DNA of 64,000 nucleotides from Halomonas alkalisoli (GCF_021412585.1 NZ_JAKCMI010000044.1:62001-126000); one strand, 5' to 3'. Shown: positions 53,963 through 63,943, counted from the stretch's first letter. Translations and numbers: made by a program. The notes: generated by a model from the sequence alone, not told the origin.

Positions 53963-54595
53963 TCAATGAGTGAGCTCGATCACTTCTCCGCCGGCGGCCG
54001 CCGCGTCGTCTCTGTCGTGGGTAACCAGCAGGCTCGGCAGGCCGGCCTGGCGCAACTGGGTAAAAACCAGTTGACGCATCTCCTGGCGCAGGTGGGTATC
54101 AAGCTTGGAGAAGGGCTCGTCAAGGAGCACGGCACAGGGCCGGGAGAGCAGCAGGCGCATCAGGGCCACCCGGGCCTTCTGGCCGCCGGAGAGGGTGGCC
54201 GGGTCACGATCGCCGAAACCGGTCAGGCCGATCTGCTCCAGCGCCGTCTCGACTTGCCGGGGCTTGTCGCGGGTGGCGCGCGGCATGCCGAACCGCAGGT
54301 TGCCGGCGACCGACAGATGGGGAAACAGCAGCGGATCCTGGAACAGCAGGCCGATGCCGCGCCGCTCTGCCGGCAGGTGGGTGATATCGCGACCGTCCAG
54401 GTGCGCGTGGCCGCTGGCCTCGAAATCCCCTGTCAGGAAACCGGCGAGCCAGGCCAACAGGGTCGACTTTCCCGAACCGGAAGGCCCCATCACCGTGAGA
54501 ATCTCACCGGGGCCGATATGGGCATCGAGCTCCAGCAGCACGGTGCCATCCAGCGCGATGCGCAGGCTGTCGATCTCGAGATGATGGTGCGTCAT
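53963..54595 (-). CDS. ynjD: ABC transporter ATPase, YnjD type
   Basis: A 210-residue ATPase. Walker A 'GPSGSGKST', Q-loop 'GLLFQDPLLFPHLSV', signature 'LSGGQKARVALMR', Walker B 'AVLLDEPFSKLD' and the H-loop 'LVTHDRDD' are complete. It lacks the C-terminal regulatory domain of MalK-like ATPases, as YnjD does. It overlaps the permease gene by four bases and powers the importer encoded by the next two genes upstream. Confidence 0.87.
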   Translation of the reverse strand: MTHHHLEIDSLRIALDGTVLLELDAHIGPGEILTVMGPSGSGKSTLLAWLAGFLTGDFEASGHAHLDGRDITHLPAERRGIGLLFQDPLLFPHLSVAGNLRFGMPRATRDKPRQVETALEQIGLTGFGDRDPATLSGGQKARVALMRLLLSRPCAVLLDEPFSKLDTHLRQEMRQLVFTQLRQAGLPSLLVTHDRDDAAAAGGEVIELTH

Positions 54596-56289
54596 GGTGA
54601 CCCTCGCATTCCACGGCGTTTGGCCCAGAGCAGCCGCGGCAAACCGACGGCAATGATGAAGCCCACCAGCGGCAGGCTGGCCTGGACCAGTGCCCAGACC
54701 CCGATCGCCCGGCGGTTCCCTCCCGACGCGAGCGCCACCGCCTCGGTGGTGACAGTGGGCACGCGACCGGCACCCAGCAGCTGGGTGGGTAGATACTGGC
54801 CGATACTGACGGCAAGGCCAACGGCACAGGCGGTGAGGATCGGCGCCAGCAACAGGGGCAGGCGTACCCGCCAGAAGACGGCATTAGTCGAGCTGCCCAG
54901 CGTTCGCCCGAGCTGCGACCAGCGTGGGTCGAGGCGTCGGTAGGACTCCGACAGCGAGAGAAACACATAGGGCAGCACGAAGAGCAGGTGGCCGAAGATG
55001 ACCAGGCCATGGTTTGGGCGGCTGCCGAGGGATTCCATGACCACCACCAGGCCGAACAGGAAGGCGATCTGCGGCACGATCAGCGGCAGATAGAGCAGCC
55101 CCAGTGCCGACAGCAGCCGCCCTTGGGCCGGATGGCGTCCGGTGCGCTGCTCGTTTTCCAGCGCCGCCAGGGTGAGCGCCAGGGCGATCAATGTCGAGAC
55201 TGCGGCGATGATCAGCGTCGAGGCCACCGGGCCCGTCAGCGAGGGCAGGGCGCGAATCCAGTGCGTCGCGGTGAAGCCCTGGGGCAGGGCATCGGGAAAG
55301 CGCCAGAAGCCGGCCACGGAGTTGAGTGCCAGGCTGCCGATACCGACGAAGGCGGTGAGGGTGGCGAACAGGATCAACCCCTTTCCGGCCAGGCGCAGCG
55401 GCTGCTCTCCGCGTTGCCGCCCGCCCCGGGCTACCCAGCGACGCCCCAGGCAGGCGACACCCCGCTCCAGGCACCACCAGACCACAAGGGCGGCGGCGGT
55501 GATGCCCAGCTGCAACACGGCACCGGCCGAGGCCATGAAACGCCGGGAGAGGTCGGGGTCGTTGAACCAGGCGAGGATCGACACGGAGAGCGTCGGCGGC
55601 AGGGTGGGGCCGAGGATCAGTGCCACGTCGACCACCGCGGTGGCATAGGCGATCACCGCGTAGACCGGAAGACGGATCAGCGGGTAGAGGGCCGGCGCCA
55701 CGACCTTCAGCCAGGCGATGGTCGGACGGTAGCCGAGTGAGCGGGCCATCGCCACGCGCCTTTCGGGATCGAGCTGTGGCAGGGCGGCAAGGCTCATCAA
55801 CAGCAGGAAGGGGATTTCCTTGATGACAAGCCCAGCCATCAGCGACAGCCCCCAGGGGTCCTGGACGATCAGCGCATCGGGGGGACGCTCCCAGCCGGTC
55901 AGCCCCGGCGATATCAGTCGCGAGATCAGGCCCGACGGCGCGATCAGAAAGGCCAGCCCGAAGGCGGCGGCGGCATGGGGAATCGACAGCAGCGGCGAGA
56001 CCATGCGCCGAATCCAGCGATCGAGCCGGCTGCCCGACGCGCTTGCCAGAAACAGCAACACGACCGTCAGCGAGGCGACGGTGGTGGCAAGGCCGCTGAC
56101 GAAACTGACCGTCACCGAGCGGGCGAGCCCGGGCTGGGCGAACAGGTCGCGCCAGGGTGCGAGGCTGAACTCGGTGCCACCCAGGGCCGGCAGATAGCCG
56201 AAGGCGGGCAGCACCGCCATGGCCAGCCCGGCCAGGATGGGTGCCACCAGCAGCGTGACGATCAGAGCCGGTGCGAGACGCAGCATCAT
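54592..56289 (-). CDS. ynjC: ABC transporter permease, fused double-domain YnjC type
   Basis: A protein of about 565 residues with twelve helices, made of two permease halves in one chain, as in ThiP, FbpB and YnjC. The EAA-like loops are 'PERRVAMARSLGYRPTIAWLKVVAPALYPLI' in the first half and 'DPRWSQLGRTLGSSTNAVFWRVRLPLLLAPI' in the second. Substrate class is uncertain: thiamine-like, iron or small organic ions are carried by relatives. Start is unsure; GTG 56316 would add nine residues. Confidence 0.85.
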   Translation of the reverse strand: MMLRLAPALIVTLLVAPILAGLAMAVLPAFGYLPALGGTEFSLAPWRDLFAQPGLARSVTVSFVSGLATTVASLTVVLLFLASASGSRLDRWIRRMVSPLLSIPHAAAAFGLAFLIAPSGLISRLISPGLTGWERPPDALIVQDPWGLSLMAGLVIKEIPFLLLMSLAALPQLDPERRVAMARSLGYRPTIAWLKVVAPALYPLIRLPVYAVIAYATAVVDVALILGPTLPPTLSVSILAWFNDPDLSRRFMASAGAVLQLGITAAALVVWWCLERGVACLGRRWVARGGRQRGEQPLRLAGKGLILFATLTAFVGIGSLALNSVAGFWRFPDALPQGFTATHWIRALPSLTGPVASTLIIAAVSTLIALALTLAALENEQRTGRHPAQGRLLSALGLLYLPLIVPQIAFLFGLVVVMESLGSRPNHGLVIFGHLLFVLPYVFLSLSESYRRLDPRWSQLGRTLGSSTNAVFWRVRLPLLLAPILTACAVGLAVSIGQYLPTQLLGAGRVPTVTTEAVALASGGNRRAIGVWALVQASLPLVGFIIAVGLPRLLWAKRRGMRGSP

Positions 56290-56368
56290 CTTGGTAATTG
56301 CCCCCGTTCGCGCCACTCACGGCATCGCCGGCTCAGGCCGAATCGCATCGTGACGATGGAATTCGCCA

Positions 56369-57580
56369 TCAGTTACCGACGTAGCGGGCCTGCCAGGCGT
56401 CTGCCAGGGCGTCGACCCAGCTGGGGTGGGGTTGGCCGAGCAACTCGCCGAGTTCGTCCGGCGCCAGGGTGGCGATACCCAGGTCGATGTCATCGAACAG
56501 CGCGCGGTCGGCAGGCTCTAGGGTCGCCAGCGACAGCACGGTGCCGCTGCCCCACACCACCGGGTCCTGCTTTCTGGCCTGCGCCTCGGGAGAGAGCAGG
56601 TAGTCGGCGACCACCATGGCGCCGGCCTTGTGCTGGGCGTTATAGGGGATTGCCATGAAGCTCATATTGCCGATCATGCCGTGGTCGTGGACATAGCTGC
56701 GCACGCTGTCGGGCAGCTCGAAGTTGGCGATGGCGCCGGACGCCTCGGTGGTGCTGAAGGAGAGGGCGATGCTGATCTCACCGTCGCCCATCAGCCGGCG
56801 CAGCTCCGAGCTGTTGGCCGGGAAGGCGCGACCGCTGCGCCACAGGTGCGGGTGGAGTTCGTCGAGGAATGCCCACAGCGGGGCCGAAACCTCGTCGAAG
56901 TCCTCTTCCCGCATGGGCTCGTAGAGGATGTCGGTGTCCTCTGCCAGTTCCAGCAGCGCCTGTGTAATGAAGGCATTGCCGAGAAAGTTGGGTACCCGGG
57001 CGTAAGTGAAGTCACCCGGGTTCTCCCGGGCCCAGTCGAGGAGTTCGGGCATGGAGCGCGGGTGCTCGTCCACCAGCGCCGTATCGTAATAGAACACCAC
57101 CTGGGAGCTGCTCCAGGGCGATTCCAGGCCGTCCACCGGGATCGTCCAGTCGTAACGCACCGCCGGCGTGTTGTCCGGATCGGTCAGCGGATAGTGGGGT
57201 AGTTGCTCCGACCAGGGGCCGAACAGCAGGTCGTTGGCCTTCATGGTGGCGAAGTTCTCGCCGTTGATCCAGATCAGGTCGACGTTGCCGCGCTCATGGT
57301 TGCCGGCCTGCTTCTCGGCCAGCACCCGCGACACTGCCTCGGCGGTGTCGCCGATCTTGACGTGCACCAGCTCGATGTCGTGCCGCTCGGCGACCTGGCG
57401 TGCCGTCCACTGGATGTAGTCGTTGATGCGCTCTTCGCCGGCCCAGGCGTACCAGTAGACGGTTTGCCCACGTGCCTCATCGAGCACGGATTCCCAGTCG
57501 CCGGGATCGGGGGCGGCATGCAGCGGGGCGGAGAGCAGCAGAGCAAGTGGCAAGGTGGAAGCGAGCATACGGTTCAGCAT
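56369..57580 (-). CDS. ynjB: ABC transporter substrate-binding protein, YnjB type
   Basis: A 403-residue periplasmic protein with a signal peptide ('MLASTLPLALLLSAPLHA'). It belongs to the YnjB/spermidine-thiamine binding group: 'WESVLDEARGQTVYWYAWAGEERINDYIQWTA', 'VDLIWINGENFATMKANDLLFGPW' and 'YDWTIPVDGLESPWSSSQVVFYYD'. AGGAAC precedes ATG 57580. No THI-box riboswitch was found in the 250 bases before it, so thiamine as substrate is not supported here. Confidence 0.87.
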   Translation of the reverse strand: MLNRMLASTLPLALLLSAPLHAAPDPGDWESVLDEARGQTVYWYAWAGEERINDYIQWTARQVAERHDIELVHVKIGDTAEAVSRVLAEKQAGNHERGNVDLIWINGENFATMKANDLLFGPWSEQLPHYPLTDPDNTPAVRYDWTIPVDGLESPWSSSQVVFYYDTALVDEHPRSMPELLDWARENPGDFTYARVPNFLGNAFITQALLELAEDTDILYEPMREEDFDEVSAPLWAFLDELHPHLWRSGRAFPANSSELRRLMGDGEISIALSFSTTEASGAIANFELPDSVRSYVHDHGMIGNMSFMAIPYNAQHKAGAMVVADYLLSPEAQARKQDPVVWGSGTVLSLATLEPADRALFDDIDLGIATLAPDELGELLGQPHPSWVDALADAWQARYVGN

Positions 57581-57830
57581 TGGCAGGTTCCTGATGCGGT
57601 GTTCGGTCAGTGGATGGTCGAAGGTAGCCTGGATTCCTTACAGCATTGGCCTGATTTTTCTCTTTTTTTTACCTTCTTGCGCATTCTTGCCGTGCGCCTG
57701 TAAGTAATCGCTCTCGGCTCCTACCAAAGGATACCGCTGGCAAGCGGCGGTGCGACATGGCCCTTTGGGTCCAGAGAATGCAAACAACAACCAACGGCTT
57801 GATCGGAATTTCATCATGGAGGTAGATACC

Positions 57831-58517
57831 ATGCCACAGCATGACGACAAGCGCCGCAGGCTGCTAGGGCGTCTCAGTCAACAGCTCGCCTATACGGCCC
57901 CGGTACTGGCGCTGATGGCTGGCGGTGCCGCGCTGCACGCCACGACGATCAATGCATCGACCGACTCAGGCTACGGGCCTGTTTCCGAAGAGACGCTGCT
58001 GCTGGCCAGCAACCATGCCCAAGGTGAGGCAGAGGCAGAGGCGGAAGGAGAAGCAGAGGCCGAAGCCGAGGGGGAGGCAGAAGCCGAAGCAGAGGGTGAA
58101 GGTGAAGCAGAAGCCGAAGGTGAAGCAGAGGCTGGCGATCGCTCGGCGGTAGAGCGCCCCGAGGGTTATACCCCAGGGTATAGCGAGGACGGTGAAAACG
58201 CCCCGGCGCTGCTGGCACTGGGCGAAGAGCTGTTCAACGACCCCAGCTTGAGTACGACAGGCCTCTCCTGCGCCTCCTGTCATGCGGGAGATACAGGCTA
58301 CCTGGAGACCTTCGAGCAACCCTATCCGCATCGGGTGGCAATGGGAGAGAATCTCTTTGGCATGGAAATGGTGCATGCCGACGAAATGGTCCAGATGTGC
58401 ATGGTCAGCCCCATGGCCGCCGAGGCGCTGGGGTGGGACAGCGAGGAGCTGGCGGCACTCTCGGCCTATGTGGTCGAAGTGCAGCGGCGCTATGCCGGCG
58501 AACCCCATAATCTCTGA
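57831..58517 (+). CDS. Acidic-repeat cytochrome c
   Basis: A 228-residue protein with GGAGGT seven bases before ATG 57831. A basic N-terminus and hydrophobic segment (about 17-38) suggest export. Residues 65-101 are a pure Ala/Glu/Gly repeat (units of E-A-E-A-E-G). One haem site Cys147-x-x-Cys150-His151 ('CASCH') follows in a small class I cytochrome domain; methionines near 'GMEMVHADEMVQMCM' could be the sixth ligand. It could carry electrons in the periplasm; the acidic spacer may extend it from the membrane. Its partner is unknown. Confidence 0.82.
   Translation: MPQHDDKRRRLLGRLSQQLAYTAPVLALMAGGAALHATTINASTDSGYGPVSEETLLLASNHAQGEAEAEAEGEAEAEAEGEAEAEAEGEGEAEAEGEAEAGDRSAVERPEGYTPGYSEDGENAPALLALGEELFNDPSLSTTGLSCASCHAGDTGYLETFEQPYPHRVAMGENLFGMEMVHADEMVQMCMVSPMAAEALGWDSEELAALSAYVVEVQRRYAGEPHNL
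58024..58133 (+). repeat. Low-complexity GAGGC/GAAGC repeat inside the cytochrome gene
   Basis: Repeated hexamer- to 18-mer-like units (gaggcagaggc, gaagcagaagc and variants) encode the Ala-Glu-Gly tract. Slippage here could change tract length between strains without a frame change when whole 6-base units move. Confidence 0.8.
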
Positions 58518-58544
58518 CGCTCCACAACGATAGACACCACGCTC

Positions 58545-58571
58545 GCCCGATGCCGTCCAGCGGCATCGGGC
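58545..58571 (+). terminator. Strong hairpin after the cytochrome gene
   Basis: GCCCGATGCCG (58545-58555) pairs with CGGCATCGGGC (58561-58571), loop TCCAG. It lies 28 bp past the stop. There is no T-run, so it is a probable but not classic terminator. Confidence 0.55.
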
Positions 58572-58720
58572 CATTGCGTTCCGGTAAAGATAATGCTCGA
58601 CCCTGCGTTAACGTCTCTGCACTGCTAATCTGAATTCAGAAGTACCTGAAGTAGGAATTGCATGCTTCTGGGGGGAGGCCGCTTTCGCTACGTCGGGACG
58701 CCAAGCTAGGAAGAGTCATC

Positions 58721-60229
58721 ATGCGGACACGCCGGGTTGCCTTCGTTCATCGCTTTCTCCTGCTGACCAGCCTGCTGTGCCTGGTTCTCGGCGGCGGGCT
58801 GCTGGCCTGGCAGACGCAGGCACAGGAGAGCGAGCGGGTTGCCCTGGTCATGACCATCGACGGTGCCATCGGCCCAGCTACCGGCGACTATTTCCAGCGC
58901 GGCCTGGCACTTGCCGTCGAGCGCGATGCGGAACTCGTCGTGGTACAGATGGACACCCCGGGTGGGCTCGACGCCACCATGCGCAGCATGATCCGCAGCA
59001 TGCTCACCTCGCCGGTACCGGTGGCTATCTATGTCTCGCCCAGTGGCTCCCGGGCCGCCAGTGCCGGTACCTATCTCCTTTACGGCAGCCATGTTGCGGC
59101 CATGGCACCTGCTACCCATCTCGGGTCGGCCACGCCGGTACAGATTGGGGGCGGCTTCCCCGGCATGGATGAGCCGGACGACGAAAATGACCGCAGCGGG
59201 GCTGGGGAGGAAGACAACGAGGCCGGCGGTGAGGCCAATGGCAACGGTAACGGCAGCGCCGAAGAGGAAGCGGGGGCCAACGGCGAGTCGAATGGAGACG
59301 AGGCCGCTCCCGAAGAGGAGGAAGACGCCGATACGCGCCGCCGTGGCGAAACCGCCATGGAGCGCAAGGTACTCGAGGATGCCGTCTACTATATTCGCGG
59401 GCTGGCCGAACGCCACGGTCGCAACGCCGACTGGGCCGAGGAGGCGGTTCGCGAAGCGGTCAATCTGACCTCCCGCGAGGCATTGGAGAAGAACGTGATC
59501 GACGTGGTGGCCGTCGATATCGAGGATCTGCTGGCCCAGATCGACGGTCGCGAGGTGGTGATGGAGCACGGCGAGCGGACACTGGATACGGCCGAGTTGA
59601 CCATCGAGCGCTTCGACCCCGACTGGCGCACTCAGCTGCTGCAGGTGATCACCAACCCCAATGTCGCCTACTTCCTGATGATCATCGGCTTCTACGGGCT
59701 GATCTTCGAGCTGTCCAATCCCGGCAGCCTGGTTCCCGGCACCATCGGCATAATCTGCCTGCTGTTGGCGCTTTTCGCCTTTCAGCTGCTGCCGATCAAC
59801 TATGCGGGGCTGGCATTGATACTGGTAGGGCTGGCGCTGATCGTGGGCGAGGCTTTGATGCCCAGCTTCGGCATTCTGGGGATGGGCGGCATCGTCGCCT
59901 TCGTGATCGGATCGGTGATGCTGATGGATGCAGACAACCTGAGAATCTCGCTGCCGTTGATCGGCGGCATCGCGCTGGTGGCGGCGATCTTCATGCTGTG
60001 GACACTGACGCGCTTCATGGGGCTGCGCCGACGACCGGTCAGGACCGGTCATGAACAGCTGCTCGGCAGCCAGGGGCGAGCGCTCGAGCGCTTCGAGGGC
60101 CGTGGCCATGTTCGTGTGAAGGGGGAGCGCTGGAACGCCCGCAGCACCAGCCCGCTGCACAAGGATCAGGTCGTCAGGGTCGTCGCGGTCGAGGGGTTGA
60201 CCCTGGTCGTGGAGCCTGTCGATACCTGA
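58721..60229 (+). CDS. NfeD-type membrane serine protease (stomatin partner)
   Basis: A 502-residue protein with a signal or anchor at 11-30. The ClpP-like domain has catalytic Ser114 ('GSRAASAGTYLLYGS') and Lys216 ('MERKVLEDAVYYIRGLAERHGRN'), aligned to the Ser97/Lys138 dyad of the archaeal 1510-N protease. Four or five helices lie at about 315-435 and an OB-fold NfeD tail at about 440-502. Residues about 150-207, between Ser and Lys, are an unusual Glu/Gly/Asn-rich insert. It pairs with the SPFH gene 69 bp downstream. AGGAAGAG precedes ATG 58721. Confidence 0.9.
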   Translation: MRTRRVAFVHRFLLLTSLLCLVLGGGLLAWQTQAQESERVALVMTIDGAIGPATGDYFQRGLALAVERDAELVVVQMDTPGGLDATMRSMIRSMLTSPVPVAIYVSPSGSRAASAGTYLLYGSHVAAMAPATHLGSATPVQIGGGFPGMDEPDDENDRSGAGEEDNEAGGEANGNGNGSAEEEAGANGESNGDEAAPEEEEDADTRRRGETAMERKVLEDAVYYIRGLAERHGRNADWAEEAVREAVNLTSREALEKNVIDVVAVDIEDLLAQIDGREVVMEHGERTLDTAELTIERFDPDWRTQLLQVITNPNVAYFLMIIGFYGLIFELSNPGSLVPGTIGIICLLLALFAFQLLPINYAGLALILVGLALIVGEALMPSFGILGMGGIVAFVIGSVMLMDADNLRISLPLIGGIALVAAIFMLWTLTRFMGLRRRPVRTGHEQLLGSQGRALERFEGRGHVRVKGERWNARSTSPLHKDQVVRVVAVEGLTLVVEPVDT

Positions 60230-60298
60230 ACCGCTGCGATACTTGACTGCTGAAAGTACCGATACAACTCAGCCTTAGCGATACCAAGGAGATGGACC

Positions 60299-61132
60299 AT
60301 GCTGATTTCCTATCTCGTGCCAGTGGTACTGGTTCTCATGCTGATCGCCGCATCGATCCGCATCCTGCCCGAGTACAAGCGGGGCGTCGTGTTCTTTCTG
60401 GGTCGCTTCCAGGCGGTCAAGGGGCCCGGTCTGATCATCGTGATTCCCGGTATCCAGCAGATGACCCTGGTGGACCTGCGCGTGATCACCATGGACGTGC
60501 CGGAGCAGGACGTCATCTCCCAGGACAACGTCACCGTCAAGGTCAACGCGGTGCTCTACTTCCGGGTGGTCGATCCGGAGAAGGCGATCATCCAGGTCGA
60601 GAATTTCACCGTTGCCACCAGCCAGCTGTCCCAGACCACGCTACGTTCGGTGCTGGGCAAGCATGACCTGGACGAGATGCTCTCCGAGCGTGACAAGCTC
60701 AACGACGATATCCAGGAGATCATCGATGCCCAGACCGAGGAGTGGGGCATCAAGGTGGCCAACGTCGAGATCAAGCATGTCGATCTCGACGAGAGCATGA
60801 TTCGCGCCATTGCCCGCCAGGCCGAGGCCGAGCGTGAGCGCCGCGCCAAGGTGATCCACGCCGAGGGTGAGTTGCAGGCGTCCAGGAAGCTGGTCGAGGC
60901 GGCCAACGTCATGGCCGAGAACTCGGCGGCGCTACAGCTTCGCTACCTGCAGACCATGAGCGACATGAGCAACAAGAATGCCTCCACCATCGTGTTCCCC
61001 TTGCCCATGGACATCATGGAGGCGTTCCGGCACCTGAAGGCGTCACCGGCCGCTCAGGCGCGGGCCGATAGGAGCGCCCAGGGCGGCAGCGAACAGGGCA
61101 GTGGCGAGCAGGGCAGCAGTGACGCCACCTGA
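60299..61132 (+). CDS. Stomatin/slipin-like SPFH protein
   Basis: A 277-residue protein with one N-terminal membrane anchor (1-20), then the SPFH/PHB domain ('[40 protein letters not shown]', '[24 protein letters not shown]'). A helical coiled coil follows ('[30 protein letters not shown]') with a Ser/Gly/Gln tail. Slipins form rings that gather and guard membrane proteases; the NfeD protease encoded before it is the expected partner. AAGGAGA precedes the start. Confidence 0.92.
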   Translation: MLISYLVPVVLVLMLIAASIRILPEYKRGVVFFLGRFQAVKGPGLIIVIPGIQQMTLVDLRVITMDVPEQDVISQDNVTVKVNAVLYFRVVDPEKAIIQVENFTVATSQLSQTTLRSVLGKHDLDEMLSERDKLNDDIQEIIDAQTEEWGIKVANVEIKHVDLDESMIRAIARQAEAERERRAKVIHAEGELQASRKLVEAANVMAENSAALQLRYLQTMSDMSNKNASTIVFPLPMDIMEAFRHLKASPAAQARADRSAQGGSEQGSGEQGSSDAT

Positions 61133-61183
61133 CCTTACTGCCATGGGCACACCTCTAGGCGACCCACCGACAGCGAGGTCGCC

Positions 61184-62098
61184 TTGATTCACTCCCTATC
61201 GCACCGCCAGCAGGGGCTGTTGCTGACCGGCGGCGGTGCGCTGATCATTTCCCCCGATGCGCTGCTGATCAAGCTGATCGGCTTGCCGGATGCGGACATC
61301 CTGGTCTGGCGTGGCCTGCTGACCGCCTTGGGCTTCATCGCCATCGTCGCCGCGCGCCATGGGCATGGCTTCATCGAGGCCTATCGGCGCTGCGGCTGGA
61401 CCGGTATCGGTGTCGCTGTGCTGTTCAGCTTCTCCACCTTCGGTTTCGTGCTGGGCAATCAGTACACCAAGGGCGGCAATGTATTGATGATCCTGGCCGG
61501 TGCGCCCTTGATTGCGGCGCTGCTGTCGCGGCTCTTCCTCAAGGAGCACCTCCCACGGCGGACCTGGCTGGCGATCTGGCTCTGCCTGCTGGGGACCTCA
61601 CTGATCGTGCTCGACGATGCCGGTGCCGGTTCGTGGATCGGCAACGGCTTCGCGCTACTGGCCGCCACTGCCCTGGCCGCCAACTTTACCCTCTGTCGCA
61701 CCCGCCCCGGCATCGACATGAGCCCCATGTTGACCCTGTCGGGACTGATCGTGGCCGCCGTGGCGGGCCTGTTCGGCATGGCCACCGGCAGCCTGTCATT
61801 GCCCCCCACCGACAGCCTGCTGCTGCTGGTACTGCTCTGCCTGGTGCTGCTGCCGCTGGGTTTCACCCTGATCCAGCGCGGGCCGCTCTACCTGCCTGCC
61901 GCTGAAGTGGGCCTGCTGATGCTGCTGGAAGTGGTGGCGGGCACGCTGTGGGTGTGGTGGCTGCTCGCCGAGCGGCCCGCGCCGGTGGCCCTGCTCGGGG
62001 GTAGCCTGGTGCTGGGCACCCTGCTGGCCAAGGGGCTATACGAGCGCCAGCTCGAGCGGCGGCTTCGTGCCCAGGGTGCAGCGCAGCATCCTTTCTGA
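61184..62098 (+). CDS. EamA/DMT family transporter
   Basis: A 304-residue protein with ten predicted helices in two EamA halves (about 10-145 and 155-290), for example 'FVLGNQYTKGGNVLMILAGAPLIAALLSRLFLKEHLPRRTW' and 'EVGLLMLLEVVAGTLWVWWLLAERP'. The family exports amino acids, purines or other metabolites; the cargo cannot be told. It begins with TTG at 61184, with GAGGT six bases before it; no ATG fits. Confidence 0.85.
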   Translation: MIHSLSHRQQGLLLTGGGALIISPDALLIKLIGLPDADILVWRGLLTALGFIAIVAARHGHGFIEAYRRCGWTGIGVAVLFSFSTFGFVLGNQYTKGGNVLMILAGAPLIAALLSRLFLKEHLPRRTWLAIWLCLLGTSLIVLDDAGAGSWIGNGFALLAATALAANFTLCRTRPGIDMSPMLTLSGLIVAAVAGLFGMATGSLSLPPTDSLLLLVLLCLVLLPLGFTLIQRGPLYLPAAEVGLLMLLEVVAGTLWVWWLLAERPAPVALLGGSLVLGTLLAKGLYERQLERRLRAQGAAQHPF

Positions 62099-62452
62099 TA
62101 GACTTCGCCGCTCATGTCAGGGCCGTTATTAAGACGAAAGTCGAGGTATGATCGAAGTCGACGCCCGGCCCTGCAATAAAAGAGCAAGGAACGATATCAA
62201 CGTGCATACCCTCCTGACAGGGCTGGCCACGCCACCCTAGCGCAATCACCTCCCCCGGTTTCCGGCTGGTGGGCCGTTCCATTCGGCACACTGCCCGCAA
62301 CGCCATGGGCGCCCCGCGCCCAATCTGCATGACCCGAAACGCGACGACCCTGATGCACCGCACCGGACCGAACCGGTGTGGCCTTGGCGTGGCGCTCGAG
62401 ACAAGACCCTGGCGCCTGACGGCACGACTATAACCATCGACTGGGCAATAGC
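62099..62452 (+). other. Long untranslated leader before the second SulP gene
   Basis: These 354 bases hold no convincing gene. A TATGAT -10-like element lies at 62147-62152. Short inverted repeats include CACCGG/CCGGTG and GGGCGC/GCGCCC around 62310-62380. No known riboswitch was recognised by eye. A structured 5' leader is possible. Confidence 0.5.
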
Positions 62453-63943
62453 ATGTACGAATCCATCAAGCAGACTTGGTTCTCCAATATCAAGGGCGAT
62501 ACCCTCGCCGGTATCGTCGTCGCATTGGCGTTGATTCCCGAGGCCATCGCCTTCTCGATCATCGCCGGTGTCGACCCCAAGGTCGGCCTCTACGCCTCCT
62601 TCTGTATCGCGGTGGTCATCGCCTTCACCGGCGGCCGGCCGGGCATGATCTCTGCCGCCACCGGTGCCATGGCACTGCTGATGGTGACCCTGGTGCGCGA
62701 CCATGGCCTCGAATACCTGCTGGCGGCCACGCTGCTCACCGGCGTGCTGCAGATCGTCGCGGGTTATCTCAGGCTGGCCGAGCTGATGCGCTTCGTGTCG
62801 CGCTCGGTCGTCACGGGCTTCGTCAACGCCCTGGCGATCCTCATTTTCATGGCGCAGCTGCCGGAACTCACCAATGTCACCTGGCACGTCTACGTCATGA
62901 CCCTGGCCGGGCTCGGCATCATCTATCTCTTTCCCTATGTGCCGAAGATCGGCAAGTCGATTCCCTCGCCGCTGGTGTGCATCGTGGTGCTGACCGGGGT
63001 CTACCTGCTTTCCGGCATGGAAATCCGCACCGTGGGTGACATGGGTGAGCTACCCGACTCTCTGCCGATGTTCCTGTGGCCCGACGTGCCGCTGAACTTC
63101 GAGACCCTGTGGATCATCCTGCCCTATTCGCTGATGCTGACCGTGGTGGGTCTGCTGGAGTCGATGATGACCGCCACCATCGTCGATGACCTGACCGATA
63201 CCACCAGCGACAAGAACCGCGAGTGCAAGGGCCAGGGCATCGCCAATATCGGCTCCGGCCTGCTCGGCGGCATGGCGGGCTGTGCGATGATTGGCCAGTC
63301 GGTGATCAACGTGAAATCGGGGGGACGAGGTCGCCTCTCTACCCTGGTGGCCGGGGTTTTGCTGCTGATCTTGGTGGTGTTCCTTTCCGACTGGGTGTCG
63401 CTGATTCCCATGGCGGCGCTGGTGGCGGTGATGATCATGGTCTCCATCGGTACCTTCAGCTGGGCTTCGATCCGTGACCTCAAGCAGCACCCGATGAGCA
63501 CCAACATCGTCATGCTGGCCACCGTCGTTGTCACGGTGCTGACCCATAATCTGGCGATCGGGGTCTTCGTCGGCGTGCTGCTCGCCGCCATGAACTTCGC
63601 CAACAAGGTCGGCAATATCCTCTACATCGGCTCCGACGAAGCCGATGAGGGAAATCGTCGGGTCTACAAGGTGGTAGGGCAGGTGTTCTTCGCCTCCTCC
63701 GAGCGCTTCGGTAACGCCTTCGACTTCAAGGAAACCGTGCAGAAGGTCACCATCGATCTTTCCCGCGCGCATTTCTGGGACATTACCGCCGTGCAGACGC
63801 TGGATCGTGTGGTGATCAAGTTCCGCCGCGAGGGCACCGAGGTGGAGCTGATCGGGCTCAACGAGGCGAGTGCCACCATCGTCGACCGCTATGCCGTGCA
63901 TGACGACCCGGCTGCCGTCGAGAAACTGATGGGCGGGCATTGA
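62453..63943 (+). CDS. SulP family anion transporter with STAS domain (BicA-like subgroup)
   Basis: A 496-residue protein that begins almost directly in the transport core: '[36 protein letters not shown]', '[17 protein letters not shown]', '[20 protein letters not shown]' and '[30 protein letters not shown]'. A short STAS domain is at about 395-490 ('[17 protein letters not shown]', '[20 protein letters not shown]'). This A-I-A-F-S subgroup includes bicarbonate and sulfate carriers. Sodium-dependent bicarbonate uptake would suit a halophile but is not shown. Confidence 0.9.
   Translation: MYESIKQTWFSNIKGDTLAGIVVALALIPEAIAFSIIAGVDPKVGLYASFCIAVVIAFTGGRPGMISAATGAMALLMVTLVRDHGLEYLLAATLLTGVLQIVAGYLRLAELMRFVSRSVVTGFVNALAILIFMAQLPELTNVTWHVYVMTLAGLGIIYLFPYVPKIGKSIPSPLVCIVVLTGVYLLSGMEIRTVGDMGELPDSLPMFLWPDVPLNFETLWIILPYSLMLTVVGLLESMMTATIVDDLTDTTSDKNRECKGQGIANIGSGLLGGMAGCAMIGQSVINVKSGGRGRLSTLVAGVLLLILVVFLSDWVSLIPMAALVAVMIMVSIGTFSWASIRDLKQHPMSTNIVMLATVVVTVLTHNLAIGVFVGVLLAAMNFANKVGNILYIGSDEADEGNRRVYKVVGQVFFASSERFGNAFDFKETVQKVTIDLSRAHFWDITAVQTLDRVVIKFRREGTEVELIGLNEASATIVDRYAVHDDPAAVEKLMGGH

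Noticed and set aside
54884-56320. A 478-codon minus-strand frame
   Set aside because: It overlaps the ynjC permease in another frame and is Arg/Pro/Gly-rich without domains. ynjC has the permease motifs.
57581-57830. Thiamine riboswitch before ynjB
   Set aside because: No THI-box consensus segments were found on the relevant strand, so thiamine control is not claimed.
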